IMG/VR virus record: IMGVR_UViG_3300022750_000002
Span: 1-64,000 of that record
Reading direction: 5' to 3' (one strand)
Source of the DNA: a virus
DNA length: 64,000 nucleotides
The stretch's first letter is position 1, and every line of letters begins with the position of its first letter. Below the pieces are notes generated by a model. It was not told where the DNA came from, did no database searches, and worked only from the letters and a program-made list of their open reading frames with translations. Both the position numbers and the translations under genes were made by a program. This document shows, piece after piece, positions 21,306-31,139 of this stretch.

Positions 21306-21711
21306 AAGCGGAAATAAAGAAGTAGATGACTACATAGAGGCTTTGGAGAATAAAGTAAAAAGCTTTAGTGCATCTAATACTAAAAGATTGATAAGGTCAA
21401 TTGATGGTATGGCAGGTAAACTAGCTGACGACCTGGACATGATTAATGAATCTAAGCAGAATGGAGATGGAACAGAGGTTGAACTTAGCAGTAAATTCAT
21501 CAACTCATTTTTAAGTTTAGCAGAAAAAGCAGATAAGATAGAAAAGTTTTCAGAGATAGCAGACAAAATGTACGGTGTCAAAACAGAAGAAACGGAAACT
21601 ATTACCTATACTGAGGAAACTACGACAACAACGACCGAACCAGAAGTAAACTTATTTGAGGTAATGCAGAAAAAAGTAAAAGACAAATTACATAAAAATG
21701 CCAGTAGCTAG
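21286..21711 (+). CDS. Helical protein before TerL, 141 aa (small terminase candidate)
   Basis: Starts at ATG 21286 inside the end of the preceding gene and overlaps the TerL start. Helical segments (DDYIEALENKVKSFSASNTKRLIRSIDGM, FINSFLSLAEKADKIEKFSEIADKMYGV) and a Thr/Glu-rich linker before a C-terminal helix (NLFEVMQKKVKDKL). Small terminase is the usual product here, and its helical oligomer fold is compatible, but no DNA-binding motif is evident. Confidence 0.5.
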   Translation: MICSNLRSGNKEVDDYIEALENKVKSFSASNTKRLIRSIDGMAGKLADDLDMINESKQNGDGTEVELSSKFINSFLSLAEKADKIEKFSEIADKMYGVKTEETETITYTEETTTTTTEPEVNLFEVMQKKVKDKLHKNASS

Positions 21712-23821
21712 AGTATATAAAAAAGGCGAACGCCTTAAATACATGGTGCAAGGCATAGAATACAAATGCCCGCCTCTTCCAGAGCCTTCAACAATTAGAG
21801 GCAGTCATTTACCAAAATCAGAACAAGTTTGGTATAGGCGCACAGAACATGAGCAATGGGATTGGAATATAACACCTTTCGATGAACACAAGAACAAATT
21901 AAAGTTATGGTATGAAAACCCTGCAAAGGGGCAGATGGAATGGTATGAGGAGGAAATAGAAAGACTGCATGTTGGTGATTGGATAATGATTAATGGTGTT
22001 CCTACTTTCTTCAATAAATACGCTTACTTCTTCCATAATTACTTCAAATTATTAATAGAACAGACATATCCAATTTACAAAGAAACCTCATTAGAGTATT
22101 TCAGATTCTACCAACTATGTGAAGATGACCCTTTAACTTTAGGGGATGTAGGAATAAAGGGGAGACGTGTTGGTTTATCATCAATGGCTGCTTCAATAGA
22201 TTTATTAATAGGCATAATAGAAGATAATACGCTCCAAGGTATAGTATCTAAAACAGGAGAGGATGCACAGGAAATGTTCTTTATGATTAAGAATGGTCTT
22301 GAAAATTTACCGTTATTCTTAGTACCTGAATTAAATAAAGTAACAGACAGCGAAATACATATTGCAAAACCTGCTAAAAGAATATCATCCAACAACAGGA
22401 CTATTAATGCTGATAAAGGTAAGAACAATCGTATAAATTGGCTGGATACCTCAGAGAATGCATATGATGGTAGAAAGCTTCGTAGGGCTATTCTAGATGA
22501 AGGCGCGAAATATATAAAAACTAATATTTACATCCTGTTTACGAAGATAGCAGAAACATTAGTAGTTGGGGCATCAGTAAGTGGGCATATTTCGGTATTT
22601 TCTACAGTAAATAAGGGTGACAAAGGTGGAGATAACTTTAGGCAGCTTTGGGATGGTTCTGACCACATAAACGGCAAAAAGGATATGTTCGGTCGTACAC
22701 AAACAAAACTTAAAAGATTCTTTATATCGGGAGATAGGGGGCTTTTAGGGTACGTTGGAAAATATGGAGAAAGCATAATAGATACACCAACAAGAAGTCA
22801 AACAGATTTTCTATCAACTTTCAAAGACCCTTCTACAGGTAAAATAGCTTGCCCTAATCCTAAAATAGGTGCAAGGGCATATTTAGAGGAAACAAGAAAG
22901 ATGAATGCACATGACCCTGAATTATACGCGGAGGTTGTGAGAATGTATCCTTTTGAATGGAAAGAAGTATTTAAAGGCGCTAATAACACTTGTTTGTTTA
23001 ATCTTGACGAATTAAATGATCAAATTGAAAAAATACAAGACGATTTAGATAAAAAAGGGCAAAAGGAAAACGGCAGAAGAATGTCGTTTAGAAAAGAAGA
23101 AAGTGGAGAGGTTAGAGTAATTGATGACCCTAGCGGAATGTGGTACATCCTTGAACTACCTAAAGAACATAATAAATGTATTGTCGTAGGAAGCATTAAA
23201 TGCCCTGACAACACAACATACGGAGTAGCCGGACTAGATACTATTGCAACAACAAAAGTAACGGTAGAAAAAGGTTCAGATGCCTGTTGCATCATTCATA
23301 AACGTTTCGACGCTTTAAATCCAGAAACATCCGGTATGCCAGTGGCGATGTTTGTCGGTAGGCCAAAAACAAAGGATTTATTCCATCAACAAATATATTG
23401 GGGGCTTCAATACTTCGGCATTAAGATGCTTGCAGAACGCTCACCTATTGATTGGGAAGATTACGCCGTACAAAACAAACTAGCATCTCCTGTAGATTAT
23501 GTAAAGAAATACGGGTTCTTAATTACGACTAACCTTTCTAACGGTAGTTCGGTTTACGGAGTTGCACCACAGAGCAAAGAAGGTATAGAACAACATGCTA
23601 CGGAGATGGTAGAATATGCCAACAATAATATCCATAAAATTAAGTTTTTAAGGCTATTAAAGGACATGGTGCACTTTGATCCTAAAGACAGAACGGTTTA
23701 TGATGCATGTATGGCTTGGGGATATGCATTAATGGGATTAAAAGAAGCATTTGTTAAAACGGCTACTGTTAAGAAGGTTCAGAAAATACTTCAAATAAAG
23801 CGCAGTAAAAAATATTATTAA
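21698..23821 (+). CDS. terL: Terminase large subunit
   Basis: 707 residues. The ATPase part contains a Walker-A-like GIKGRRVGLS (about 151-160) and Walker B AILDEGAKY (about 264). The nuclease part has YGVAGLDTIATT (about 510, first acidic metal ligand), MLAERSP (about 577) and HFDPKDRTVYDACMAWGYALMG (about 660, last Asp). This is the packaging motor and headful or cos nuclease. The GRRVG form of the P-loop and the total length resemble terminases of Bacteroidota podoviruses, including crAss-like phages. Confidence 0.85.
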   Translation: MPVARVYKKGERLKYMVQGIEYKCPPLPEPSTIRGSHLPKSEQVWYRRTEHEQWDWNITPFDEHKNKLKLWYENPAKGQMEWYEEEIERLHVGDWIMINGVPTFFNKYAYFFHNYFKLLIEQTYPIYKETSLEYFRFYQLCEDDPLTLGDVGIKGRRVGLSSMAASIDLLIGIIEDNTLQGIVSKTGEDAQEMFFMIKNGLENLPLFLVPELNKVTDSEIHIAKPAKRISSNNRTINADKGKNNRINWLDTSENAYDGRKLRRAILDEGAKYIKTNIYILFTKIAETLVVGASVSGHISVFSTVNKGDKGGDNFRQLWDGSDHINGKKDMFGRTQTKLKRFFISGDRGLLGYVGKYGESIIDTPTRSQTDFLSTFKDPSTGKIACPNPKIGARAYLEETRKMNAHDPELYAEVVRMYPFEWKEVFKGANNTCLFNLDELNDQIEKIQDDLDKKGQKENGRRMSFRKEESGEVRVIDDPSGMWYILELPKEHNKCIVVGSIKCPDNTTYGVAGLDTIATTKVTVEKGSDACCIIHKRFDALNPETSGMPVAMFVGRPKTKDLFHQQIYWGLQYFGIKMLAERSPIDWEDYAVQNKLASPVDYVKKYGFLITTNLSNGSSVYGVAPQSKEGIEQHATEMVEYANNNIHKIKFLRLLKDMVHFDPKDRTVYDACMAWGYALMGLKEAFVKTATVKKVQKILQIKRSKKYY

Positions 23822-23830
23822 TTTTTACAT

Positions 23831-23838
23831 TACATTTG
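23831..23838 (+). promoter_or_regulatory. -7 element TACATTTG before the portal gene
   Basis: TACATTTG 19 bases before the portal ATG; no well-spaced TTG. Confidence 0.45.
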
Positions 23839-23856
23839 TCATAATATATTATAGGC

Positions 23857-26325
23857 ATGGCTGAAAACGATAACACTTTACCGAATATACTTGCAACAGA
23901 TTCAGATAAGAATAGCAAAGAATTTGGACTTAGGTTTATGAAATCTATTTATTCTAAATGGAATGGAGGATTTAATGGTGAAGGAGCAAATGAGAGAGCG
24001 AATAGATACAACTATAATCGTGCTTTTGCTCAAGGTAAACAGCCGATGGAAGAGTATAAGGATATTTTGGACTTAGATGGTGAGATGTCTGTTATAAACC
24101 TAGCCTATGACCCTTTACCAATTGCAATTCCTATTCTAAATAGACTGATCGATCGCTATATGCAGCGAGATGAAAAGATTCAGTGCAACTCTATTGATCC
24201 GGTAAGCCAGTCTAAAAAAGAAAAAGCCAAAGCCGATGCTTTATTCAAACTAAAAAACAAAGAAAAAATTCAAGCTCTACAACAAGAAGCGGGAATAGAA
24301 TTGGAGGAGTTTAGTGATGAAGATCCAAAAAACGAAAGAGAGTTAGAATTACATTTTGGCTTTACCTACAAAGAAAGAGAAGAAGTAATCATGGAGCAAG
24401 GGATAGATCTTGTTTTTTACGATAATGACTTTGGTGGCGTGATCAAGAAAAGAACGTTATGGGACTTGGTTACGGCAGGTATTGCTCAACACAAAATATA
24501 CATTGATGGCAATGGAAGGATAAAAATAAGATTTACCAAGCCAGAGAACATCTTATCTGGTTATAGCGAGTGGGATGACTTTAGAGATGCCCCTTATCAA
24601 GGTGAAGTTTATTACATGGACATTTCAGCTATAAGACTTAAATACCCTAATAAAATCAGTGAAGATAAATTATTTGCGTTGGCTCAAAGTCAGGCAGGTA
24701 AAAACGGCAATTCAAGTCTATTTAATTTCGAATGGAATAACAACTTCTCTCAAGCTATAGCAAGGCCATATGACTCTTGGAGGGTAATGGTAGTTGAGGC
24801 AGATGTAAAAAGCTTATACAACTTGGTATATGAGTCTAAAGAAGATAAATACGGCAAAGAAGTTCTTAATAAGGTTAAAGTAAAAAAGGAGAATAAAAAA
24901 TACATTGAGAAAGCTTATGAAGTTGATTATTGCGGTGTATGGATTGTAGGTACAGATTATCTTTTAGAATGGGGATTAGTAAAGAATCAAGTAAAGGATG
25001 ATAAGAACTTAACAGAAGTTAAACTTCCTTGGGTTACATACATGTACAATAACGATAAGATGCAGAATAAGCCTCTTATTGAAACTATGATTCCTTCTAT
25101 CAAGAAAATGCAATTGGTAGAGTTGCAACAGCAAAAAATCATAGCTAATGCAGCCCCTGATGGATTTAAGGTAGATATTTCTACTATGAGTGACATTACC
25201 TTGGGTGAAGGGATGGAAGACTTAACTCCATTTGATTTAACTAGAATCTATAAGCAGACGGGTATTCAATATTACAAAGCAATTCCTGATGATAGTGTTG
25301 GTGGTCAAAGCAGACAAGAGCCAATTCAACCAATGAACGTTCCATTTTCTGGCAAATTAGAGCAGTTTATGCAAATCTGGAATGCTGAATACGATAAGCT
25401 AATGAGAATCGTTGGTTCTAATAATTTAGACGCAGGTAATATCACCAATCAAGCCACAGGTAAAACAGTGCTTCAAGAGGCAAGACAGATAGGTGAGAGC
25501 GCCTCGAATTATATTTATGAGGGATTCATCAACATGATGACAAGAGCCGCTAAAATAGCTAAAATCATGCTTAAAGACATTCTTGTTCATGGCAAGAAAG
25601 ATGGTATAACGTATTATGATGGTTATGTACAGGCATTAGGTGAAGACAGGGTAAAATACATTAGGGTAGAAGCAAGTGATGATTTTGAAAAAGCTGACTT
25701 TGACGTAAAGGTACAAGCGGTTATAGATGATAAGGAAGCGGCTTTATTTGAGCAAAACATACAAATATCACTAAGTCAAAAATTAATCACTACAAGGGAC
25801 GCTACAGAAGCTAGATTACTTGCTAAGACCAACATCAAGTACGCTATATATTTCTTAGCCTACAGAGAGGAAATGAAGCTAAAACAGGATGCAGAACAAG
25901 CAGAGCGTAATAGCCAAATGAATACTCAACAAGCTATCGCAGCAGCTCAAGAGAAAAATAGAGGCGATATGGAATTGGCACAAATGCAACATAAAAACGC
26001 AATAGAAATAGAAAAAGTTAAGGTAGAGGCAGAGAAATCTAGGGAGCTTATAAAATTCTCTAGTATATTGAAATCTAAAGTTGTTGAGGGAATGTTGGCT
26101 CAAGAGGGTACAACTATACAAATGGTACAGCAACAAGCTCCTTGGGTGTTTGCTAACGTTGGAGAAATTGAGGAAAATACCCATCAAATAATTTCAGAAG
26201 AAATTCAGCTTAACGAAATACAAGAACAACAAATTCAAGAGGAGCAAATGGCTATGCAACAACAAGCGGAGCAAGAGCAAATTCCACAAGAAGAATTACC
26301 TGAACAGCAAATGCAAACTGCATAA
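23857..26325 (+). CDS. Portal protein
   Basis: 822 residues directly after TerL. Early region PLPIAIPILNRLIDRYMQRDEKIQCNS, then a FGGVIKKRTLWDLVTAGIAQHKIYID helix and a IMRIVGSNNLDAGNITNQATGKTVLQEARQIGESASNYIYEGF-like stem region (quoted in parts: MRIVGSNNLDAGNIT, TGKTVLQEARQIGES) match podovirus portals. The last 110 residues are a long helical, glutamine-rich barrel-like tail (QEQIPQEELPEQQMQTA end). The ring forms the DNA entry vertex and the assembly base of capsid and tail. Confidence 0.8.
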   Translation: MAENDNTLPNILATDSDKNSKEFGLRFMKSIYSKWNGGFNGEGANERANRYNYNRAFAQGKQPMEEYKDILDLDGEMSVINLAYDPLPIAIPILNRLIDRYMQRDEKIQCNSIDPVSQSKKEKAKADALFKLKNKEKIQALQQEAGIELEEFSDEDPKNERELELHFGFTYKEREEVIMEQGIDLVFYDNDFGGVIKKRTLWDLVTAGIAQHKIYIDGNGRIKIRFTKPENILSGYSEWDDFRDAPYQGEVYYMDISAIRLKYPNKISEDKLFALAQSQAGKNGNSSLFNFEWNNNFSQAIARPYDSWRVMVVEADVKSLYNLVYESKEDKYGKEVLNKVKVKKENKKYIEKAYEVDYCGVWIVGTDYLLEWGLVKNQVKDDKNLTEVKLPWVTYMYNNDKMQNKPLIETMIPSIKKMQLVELQQQKIIANAAPDGFKVDISTMSDITLGEGMEDLTPFDLTRIYKQTGIQYYKAIPDDSVGGQSRQEPIQPMNVPFSGKLEQFMQIWNAEYDKLMRIVGSNNLDAGNITNQATGKTVLQEARQIGESASNYIYEGFINMMTRAAKIAKIMLKDILVHGKKDGITYYDGYVQALGEDRVKYIRVEASDDFEKADFDVKVQAVIDDKEAALFEQNIQISLSQKLITTRDATEARLLAKTNIKYAIYFLAYREEMKLKQDAEQAERNSQMNTQQAIAAAQEKNRGDMELAQMQHKNAIEIEKVKVEAEKSRELIKFSSILKSKVVEGMLAQEGTTIQMVQQQAPWVFANVGEIEENTHQIISEEIQLNEIQEQQIQEEQMAMQQQAEQEQIPQEELPEQQMQTA

Positions 26326-26326
26326 T

Positions 26327-26356
26327 TTGAAATATTGATAATAAAACATACTTTTG
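26327..26356 (+). promoter_or_regulatory. Promoter before the scaffold-like gene
   Basis: TTG at 26327-26329, 19 bases, TACTTTTG at 26349-26356. Good match to the host consensus. Confidence 0.5.
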
Positions 26357-26373
26357 ATTAAAATTTTCATACA

Positions 26374-27438
26374 ATGGAAAACGAAACAGAACAAGTAGCG
26401 GAAACTACAGATCAAGCAATCCCATCATCGGACTTTAACATTTATGATGCTCCTGTCTATCAGGCACCAGAAGAAAAACCTTCTACGGATGAAATTAAGC
26501 CTGTAGAAGAGGTTAAGCCAGAACCAGTGGTACAAGAACCAGTTAAGCCTGAAAGCGAGGTTGTAGAGCCTGTAATTCAAGAAAAGGTAGTAGAGAAAAT
26601 AGTTGAGAAGCTTCCAGAGTTTAAAGATGAATATTCCAAAAGCTTATTTGAGTCTTTATTAGAAGGAAAAGATTCAGAAGTTTATGAGTACTTAAAAGCT
26701 AAAAACACTGACTACAACACAATGTCTGACGTAGATGTTGTTAAAAGACAAATGAAACTTCAAAACCCAACATGGGGAGATAAGTATATTGATGTTGAGT
26801 TTAAAACTAAATACGGTAATTTAAGCCAACCTAAAGACTTAACACAGATCGACCCAGAGTTAGAACCGGAAGAATATCAAAAAGCTGTAGACTATAATGA
26901 GGCATTAGAAATGAAAGAAGTTCTATTGGGTCAGGCAGCAACGGATGCTAGGATAGCATTAGAAAACACAAAGAAAACCATAGAGTTCCCTAAAATAGCT
27001 AAAGAAGAGGTTGTATCTCAAAAGCCACTTACCCAAGAAGAAGTTGACGAACTTAATCGGCAGTGGGAGGCAAAAGTAGAAGCTGAGATTCCTAATTTAT
27101 CAGATTTAAAGATTAATGTAAACGGTGAGGAAATTGTTTACAAAATCACAGATGAAGACAAGAAGGCGAAGCTTGAATACATGAAAGATTACAACGGTCA
27201 GAAAATGGCTCAAGACAGAGGGTGGATTGATGCAGAAGGTAATGAGAATGTTCTAAAAATTGCAGAGGATTTGTTTATTTTAGAAAACTATCAGAAAGTT
27301 ATTGCATCGGCAGCCACGCAAATGAAAACTACAGCAACCAAGGAAGTGTTAGCTGAAATAAAAAACATTGACCTCAAGCCTGATCCAACATCTCCTGACG
27401 CTCCAAAAGTAGACCTAGGACAACTATTATATGGTTAA
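26374..27438 (+). CDS. Scaffold-like protein
   Basis: 354 residues between portal and capsid genes. The first 100 are acidic and proline-rich (PEEKPSTDEIKPVEEVKPEP, EKVVEKIVEKLPEF), the rest helical (KAVDYNEALEMKEVLLGQAATDARIALENTKKTI in part). Size, charge and position are those of head scaffolds, which assemble with the capsid protein and leave before packaging. No sequence family is recognised. Confidence 0.6.
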   Translation: MENETEQVAETTDQAIPSSDFNIYDAPVYQAPEEKPSTDEIKPVEEVKPEPVVQEPVKPESEVVEPVIQEKVVEKIVEKLPEFKDEYSKSLFESLLEGKDSEVYEYLKAKNTDYNTMSDVDVVKRQMKLQNPTWGDKYIDVEFKTKYGNLSQPKDLTQIDPELEPEEYQKAVDYNEALEMKEVLLGQAATDARIALENTKKTIEFPKIAKEEVVSQKPLTQEEVDELNRQWEAKVEAEIPNLSDLKINVNGEEIVYKITDEDKKAKLEYMKDYNGQKMAQDRGWIDAEGNENVLKIAEDLFILENYQKVIASAATQMKTTATKEVLAEIKNIDLKPDPTSPDAPKVDLGQLLYG

Positions 27439-27467
27439 CTAAACTTAACAATTAAAAGAAAAACACA

Positions 27468-28823
27468 ATGGCAATTACTATTCCAAATAGCACCCCTACT
27501 AATTACAGCGATCCATCGGTAACCCGTTTTGGACTAATTAGTGGCTTGAACATCGTAAACGTTCATGCTTATAACAAGTTTTATGATACTTATGGATTTG
27601 CTCCATATTCGCAATTAGCGATGTTGCAAGGTAACTACCGTAAAGTAGACAACAAACAATTTAAATGGTACCAAGGACACGGACGTACAATGGGTTTTGT
27701 TACAGCAGCAGGAACGGTAGCAGGCGCTAACGGTGCGGCGGTTACTGTAACAGTAGGAGCAGGTTCTTACTCGCAAGCAGGAACTAAATCTCTACCTGCA
27801 TTGGGTTATATTTTTTATAACTCACGTACAGGCGTTAACTCACGTGTATCGGCGGTTCCTAACAAAACTACCCCTAACGCACACACATTTCAATTAACAC
27901 CAGTATTGGCTAACACCAGTGCGGCTGTAAATGCAGGAGATGAATTGTTAGGACGTGGTTTCCTTTACTTGGGTGAGCAATCAGATAAAACTGATACCAT
28001 TATCAAAAACATTGACCAATACACCAACTATGTAACTGAGATTCGTACAGATGATACAATTGGTGATTTGGCTGGTGCTGAGAAAGTAGAGTTTCAAATC
28101 AACGGTAACTATTCATTTACCTACAAACAAATGTTGGATACCGACATGCGTAGAGCTTATGAATTGGATTATCTAATCTTTGAAGGTACACGTACAGACA
28201 ACTTGGGTTATGTTGAAGAGGGATCAAATGGTATCATTAAACAAGTTCAAGCCAATGGTATTAACATGGATTATACTACTTGGTCTTTAGCGACCTTCTC
28301 TACAATCAACAGAGCATTAAACTCAGTTGGTGCGCCTAAAGAGTATGACATTTTATCTGATGATAGCGCAATGACCGAAATGCAAAACTCTATCTTCACT
28401 GAGATTAACAATGGTGGAATTGTATATTCTGCTGCTGGTACTCGCGGAGGTATTGATTTAAACAGAGATTACCAATCAATGACCATTTACAAACGTAAAT
28501 ACAACTTTACTCAGTATGGTTTATTTGATGAGCAGACAGCTTACGGTTCTCAAGGTTTAGGTTTGCGTAACCGTTTCAGCTTATTCATGCCTACAGGTAA
28601 GAAAGAAGTACAATATGGTGAAAACAGCCCTACAGTATCGGCTCCACGTTTCAGTGTTAACTATATGGTTCCTTTCGAGGGTTCTAACAGATGGCATGTG
28701 AAAGAGAATGGTTTATTCTCAGATGGTGGCGGTACAAAAGCAGAGCGTATCATTACTACAATTGGTTATTTTGGTGCTGAGTTAATTGGTGCTCAACAAG
28801 CGTTAATCGCAAAAGGTAACTAG
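27468..28823 (+). CDS. Major capsid protein (candidate)
   Basis: 451 residues after the scaffold-like gene, closed by its own terminator, as expected for the most abundant virion protein. Gly/Ala/Thr-rich, balanced beta and helical segments, e.g. WYQGHGRTMGFVTAAGTVAG, NGNYSFTYKQMLDTDMRRAYELD, and a C-terminal FEGSNRWHVKENGLFSDGG. Codon use is noticeably more biased (frequent CGT, GGT, AAC) than in neighbours, consistent with high expression. The HK97 fold cannot be shown by eye. Confidence 0.7.
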   Translation: MAITIPNSTPTNYSDPSVTRFGLISGLNIVNVHAYNKFYDTYGFAPYSQLAMLQGNYRKVDNKQFKWYQGHGRTMGFVTAAGTVAGANGAAVTVTVGAGSYSQAGTKSLPALGYIFYNSRTGVNSRVSAVPNKTTPNAHTFQLTPVLANTSAAVNAGDELLGRGFLYLGEQSDKTDTIIKNIDQYTNYVTEIRTDDTIGDLAGAEKVEFQINGNYSFTYKQMLDTDMRRAYELDYLIFEGTRTDNLGYVEEGSNGIIKQVQANGINMDYTTWSLATFSTINRALNSVGAPKEYDILSDDSAMTEMQNSIFTEINNGGIVYSAAGTRGGIDLNRDYQSMTIYKRKYNFTQYGLFDEQTAYGSQGLGLRNRFSLFMPTGKKEVQYGENSPTVSAPRFSVNYMVPFEGSNRWHVKENGLFSDGGGTKAERIITTIGYFGAELIGAQQALIAKGN

Positions 28824-28836
28824 AATTACAAACTCT

Positions 28837-28865
28837 AAGCCCTCATCAATCGGTGGGGGCTTTTT
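28837..28865 (+). terminator. Intrinsic terminator after the capsid gene
   Basis: AAGCCCTC pairs with GGTGGGGGCTT and is followed by TTTTT. Probably sets a high capsid to downstream transcript ratio. Confidence 0.65.
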
Positions 28866-28880
28866 AACATTATAAACAAC

Positions 28881-29762
28881 ATGGAAACAGCAACAGAAGA
28901 AAAAGTAACAAGAAAAGGTAACCCAAATTTTGGTAAAAAGGCAGAGCCTAGTACTGGATTTTGGAGGTTTAAATTGGTTAACACGTTTGATTATTTAAAA
29001 CCCAAAGATTCTAAAACGGGACTTATTGAGTCAAACCCATATCCAGACATTTACATTGTAGCAAATGCAGGAGTGGCGGTTGATCAGAAAACAGGTGATT
29101 TTAGGCATTGGAGATATTTGTTTGGGTTCAAATCTATTTGGGTGGATGAACAAGAAACTTTAACGAGTAAACCTAGCAAGAATCAAATTTTCAATGAAAA
29201 GAATGATATTATCTTCACTAAGGGGTTTTTAAGATTCCCTAAGACAAATAAAGCCTTGTATGAGGCATTGACTACCAATGATGCTTTTGCAGGCAATACA
29301 AACCCTGTAAACGACACTCCAAAGGTTTATGAGTTAATTGATGAGGCAAAACAAATCCAGGGCATTAGAAATTCAGCAGATTTAGCTTTTGAAGCGGAGA
29401 GTTTAGCTAGAACATGTAGCGTGGAAGAGATGCTTCCTATTGCGCAGTTATACGGATTTGACACGAATGAAGAGCCTGAGATTATTAGAACTAATTTTAT
29501 TTTAGCTTCCAAAGGTAATCCTAAGCAGTTTATGGAGAACTTCAACAATCCTAAATTTAAAGTGAAGTTTGCAATTTCAACAGCTATTCAAAGAGGATTG
29601 ATTACAGCGACAGAAAATAAGTTGATTTATAATGAGAGTGGCAAGAGCCTATTTCAGGTAAACAGTAATGGAGATGTAGCAGAGCAAATTGCTAACAAAG
29701 TATTAGATGGTGACGAAATCGCTATCAAATTGCTTGAACAGTTAAAAGCAATTCAAGGGTAG
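28881..29762 (+). CDS. Virion-module protein, 293 aa
   Basis: Basic start (RKGNPNFGKKAEPSTGFW), then a beta-rich core (FRHWRYLFGFKSIWV) and helical second half (NSADLAFEAESLARTCSVEEML, GDVAEQIANKVLDGDEIAIKLL). It lies between two terminators, so it can be expressed with the capsid gene. Function unknown; head-associated by position. Confidence 0.55.
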   Translation: METATEEKVTRKGNPNFGKKAEPSTGFWRFKLVNTFDYLKPKDSKTGLIESNPYPDIYIVANAGVAVDQKTGDFRHWRYLFGFKSIWVDEQETLTSKPSKNQIFNEKNDIIFTKGFLRFPKTNKALYEALTTNDAFAGNTNPVNDTPKVYELIDEAKQIQGIRNSADLAFEAESLARTCSVEEMLPIAQLYGFDTNEEPEIIRTNFILASKGNPKQFMENFNNPKFKVKFAISTAIQRGLITATENKLIYNESGKSLFQVNSNGDVAEQIANKVLDGDEIAIKLLEQLKAIQG

Positions 29763-29784
29763 TTTCCGTTTATTCTGTTTGAGG

Positions 29785-29816
29785 CGGGTTGTTCTTAATT
29801 GGGCAATCCGTTTTTT
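29785..29816 (+). terminator. Intrinsic terminator
   Basis: CGGGTTG pairs with CAATCCG across a 12-base loop; followed by TTTTTTG. Confidence 0.65.
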
Positions 29817-29831
29817 GTTGTGTTTATTTCA

Positions 29832-29839
29832 TACATTTG
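29832..29839 (+). promoter_or_regulatory. -7 element TACATTTG before the connector genes
   Basis: TACATTTGTT 23 bases before the ATG at 29863, right after a terminator. No TTG at the expected distance. Confidence 0.45.
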
Positions 29840-29862
29840 TTTTAAGCAATTAATATTACGGT

Positions 29863-30504
29863 ATGGAAGATATTAACTATTGCAAAGAGTTATTGCAATA
29901 CAGGGCAACAAAAGCAGGTTATAATGGAAATTTAAGCCCGAATGATTTCAATAGAATATTTTCAAGTGCAGAAAGAAAGTATTTCAATTTTCTGTATAAG
30001 CAATACGGGATCAATCAGGATAATGTAGATACACTTACAAGGTTCAAATCAGACCCTTTAGTGATTACGATTGATTCTAATGGTAAGTACACCAAAACAA
30101 GCGATTTACTTCACATAGATAGCATTAGGCATACTGTTGGGGGTATTCAAGTGCCTATTACTAAAGTTAATGATGATAGGCTTGGTAGTTATTTATCATC
30201 TAGCTATGATGCTCCTGATGCTAATTACCCTATATATGTTGATTACAAAACTTACATACAGTTCTATCCGATTAATTTAGGCACAGCAACATTGGTTTAT
30301 TTAAAAGATTTAACTCCTTCCAAATGGGCTTATACTATATCGCAAGGTCGTGCCGTGTATGATGCTACAAATTCAGTTCAACCAAATTGGTCATCAGCAG
30401 ACATTGATGAGTTGATTTATATGGCAGGCGTAGATATAGGATTAAATTTGCGAGATCAAACGGTTATGCAAGTAAATGATATTAAAGCTAAAGAAAATGT
30501 ATAA
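29863..30504 (+). CDS. Head-tail connector candidate 1, 213 aa
   Basis: Starts as a helical protein (CKELLQYRATKAGYNGNLSPNDFNRIFSSAERKYFNFLYKQYG in part) followed by beta strands. First of three genes of about 210-250 residues whose starts and stops overlap, the pattern of adaptor and tail-tube genes after the capsid gene in podoviruses. The start overlaps none upstream. Confidence 0.5.
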   Translation: MEDINYCKELLQYRATKAGYNGNLSPNDFNRIFSSAERKYFNFLYKQYGINQDNVDTLTRFKSDPLVITIDSNGKYTKTSDLLHIDSIRHTVGGIQVPITKVNDDRLGSYLSSSYDAPDANYPIYVDYKTYIQFYPINLGTATLVYLKDLTPSKWAYTISQGRAVYDATNSVQPNWSSADIDELIYMAGVDIGLNLRDQTVMQVNDIKAKENV

Positions 30505-31139
30505 TGGCAGCAACAACGTATAAAAAATTAGCAGAATTAATTAGAGATACATATTATGCGTCTCATCCGTCTGATGATGCGGTTAAGTCATTGAGATACT
30601 TTGCTGAGTTGATTGCTACGGCTGTTGCTGAGTGTGCTAATGAGGATGCGATATTAAACTCAAATCAAGGAGAAAATTTCTATGCAAATAACCAATTTAT
30701 ATCCACGTTTAAGGGTGTTCAACTATTGCTCGACACAGACAATACAATTTATAGTGTTTTGCCCTCTACCCCAACGGGTATGCCTAACGGTCGTGAAATA
30801 ATATCTGTAAAGATTGAGGGGAATACGTGTATGGATTGTATCCCGATGAAAGCTCAGGCATCCTTTGCTCAAGACTTAATAGGGTTGCCGTGTGGCATAA
30901 CTTTATATGAGGTAAACGGGACTAAATTAATATTTAAAACATCAAACCCATTATTTGATCCTGCTAATACGGCTACGATAAAAATGGTTGGCGCTGTAAG
31001 CGGTAGTGATTTATTAACTAGCGATTTAACAATTCCTAAGAACTACGAAGGAAGGATATGGGATAAGATTATGGCTAGGATATTGCCTTTAAAACCAATA
31101 CAACAAGATTTGATAAACGACTCAATTAGCAACCCATAA
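30504..31139 (+). CDS. Head-tail connector candidate 2, 211 aa
   Basis: Start overlaps the previous stop by one base. Helical N-terminus (YKKLAELIRDTYYASHPSDDA) and a long beta-rich middle. Probably an adaptor or hub protein; no motif recognised. Confidence 0.45.
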   Translation: MAATTYKKLAELIRDTYYASHPSDDAVKSLRYFAELIATAVAECANEDAILNSNQGENFYANNQFISTFKGVQLLLDTDNTIYSVLPSTPTGMPNGREIISVKIEGNTCMDCIPMKAQASFAQDLIGLPCGITLYEVNGTKLIFKTSNPLFDPANTATIKMVGAVSGSDLLTSDLTIPKNYEGRIWDKIMARILPLKPIQQDLINDSISNP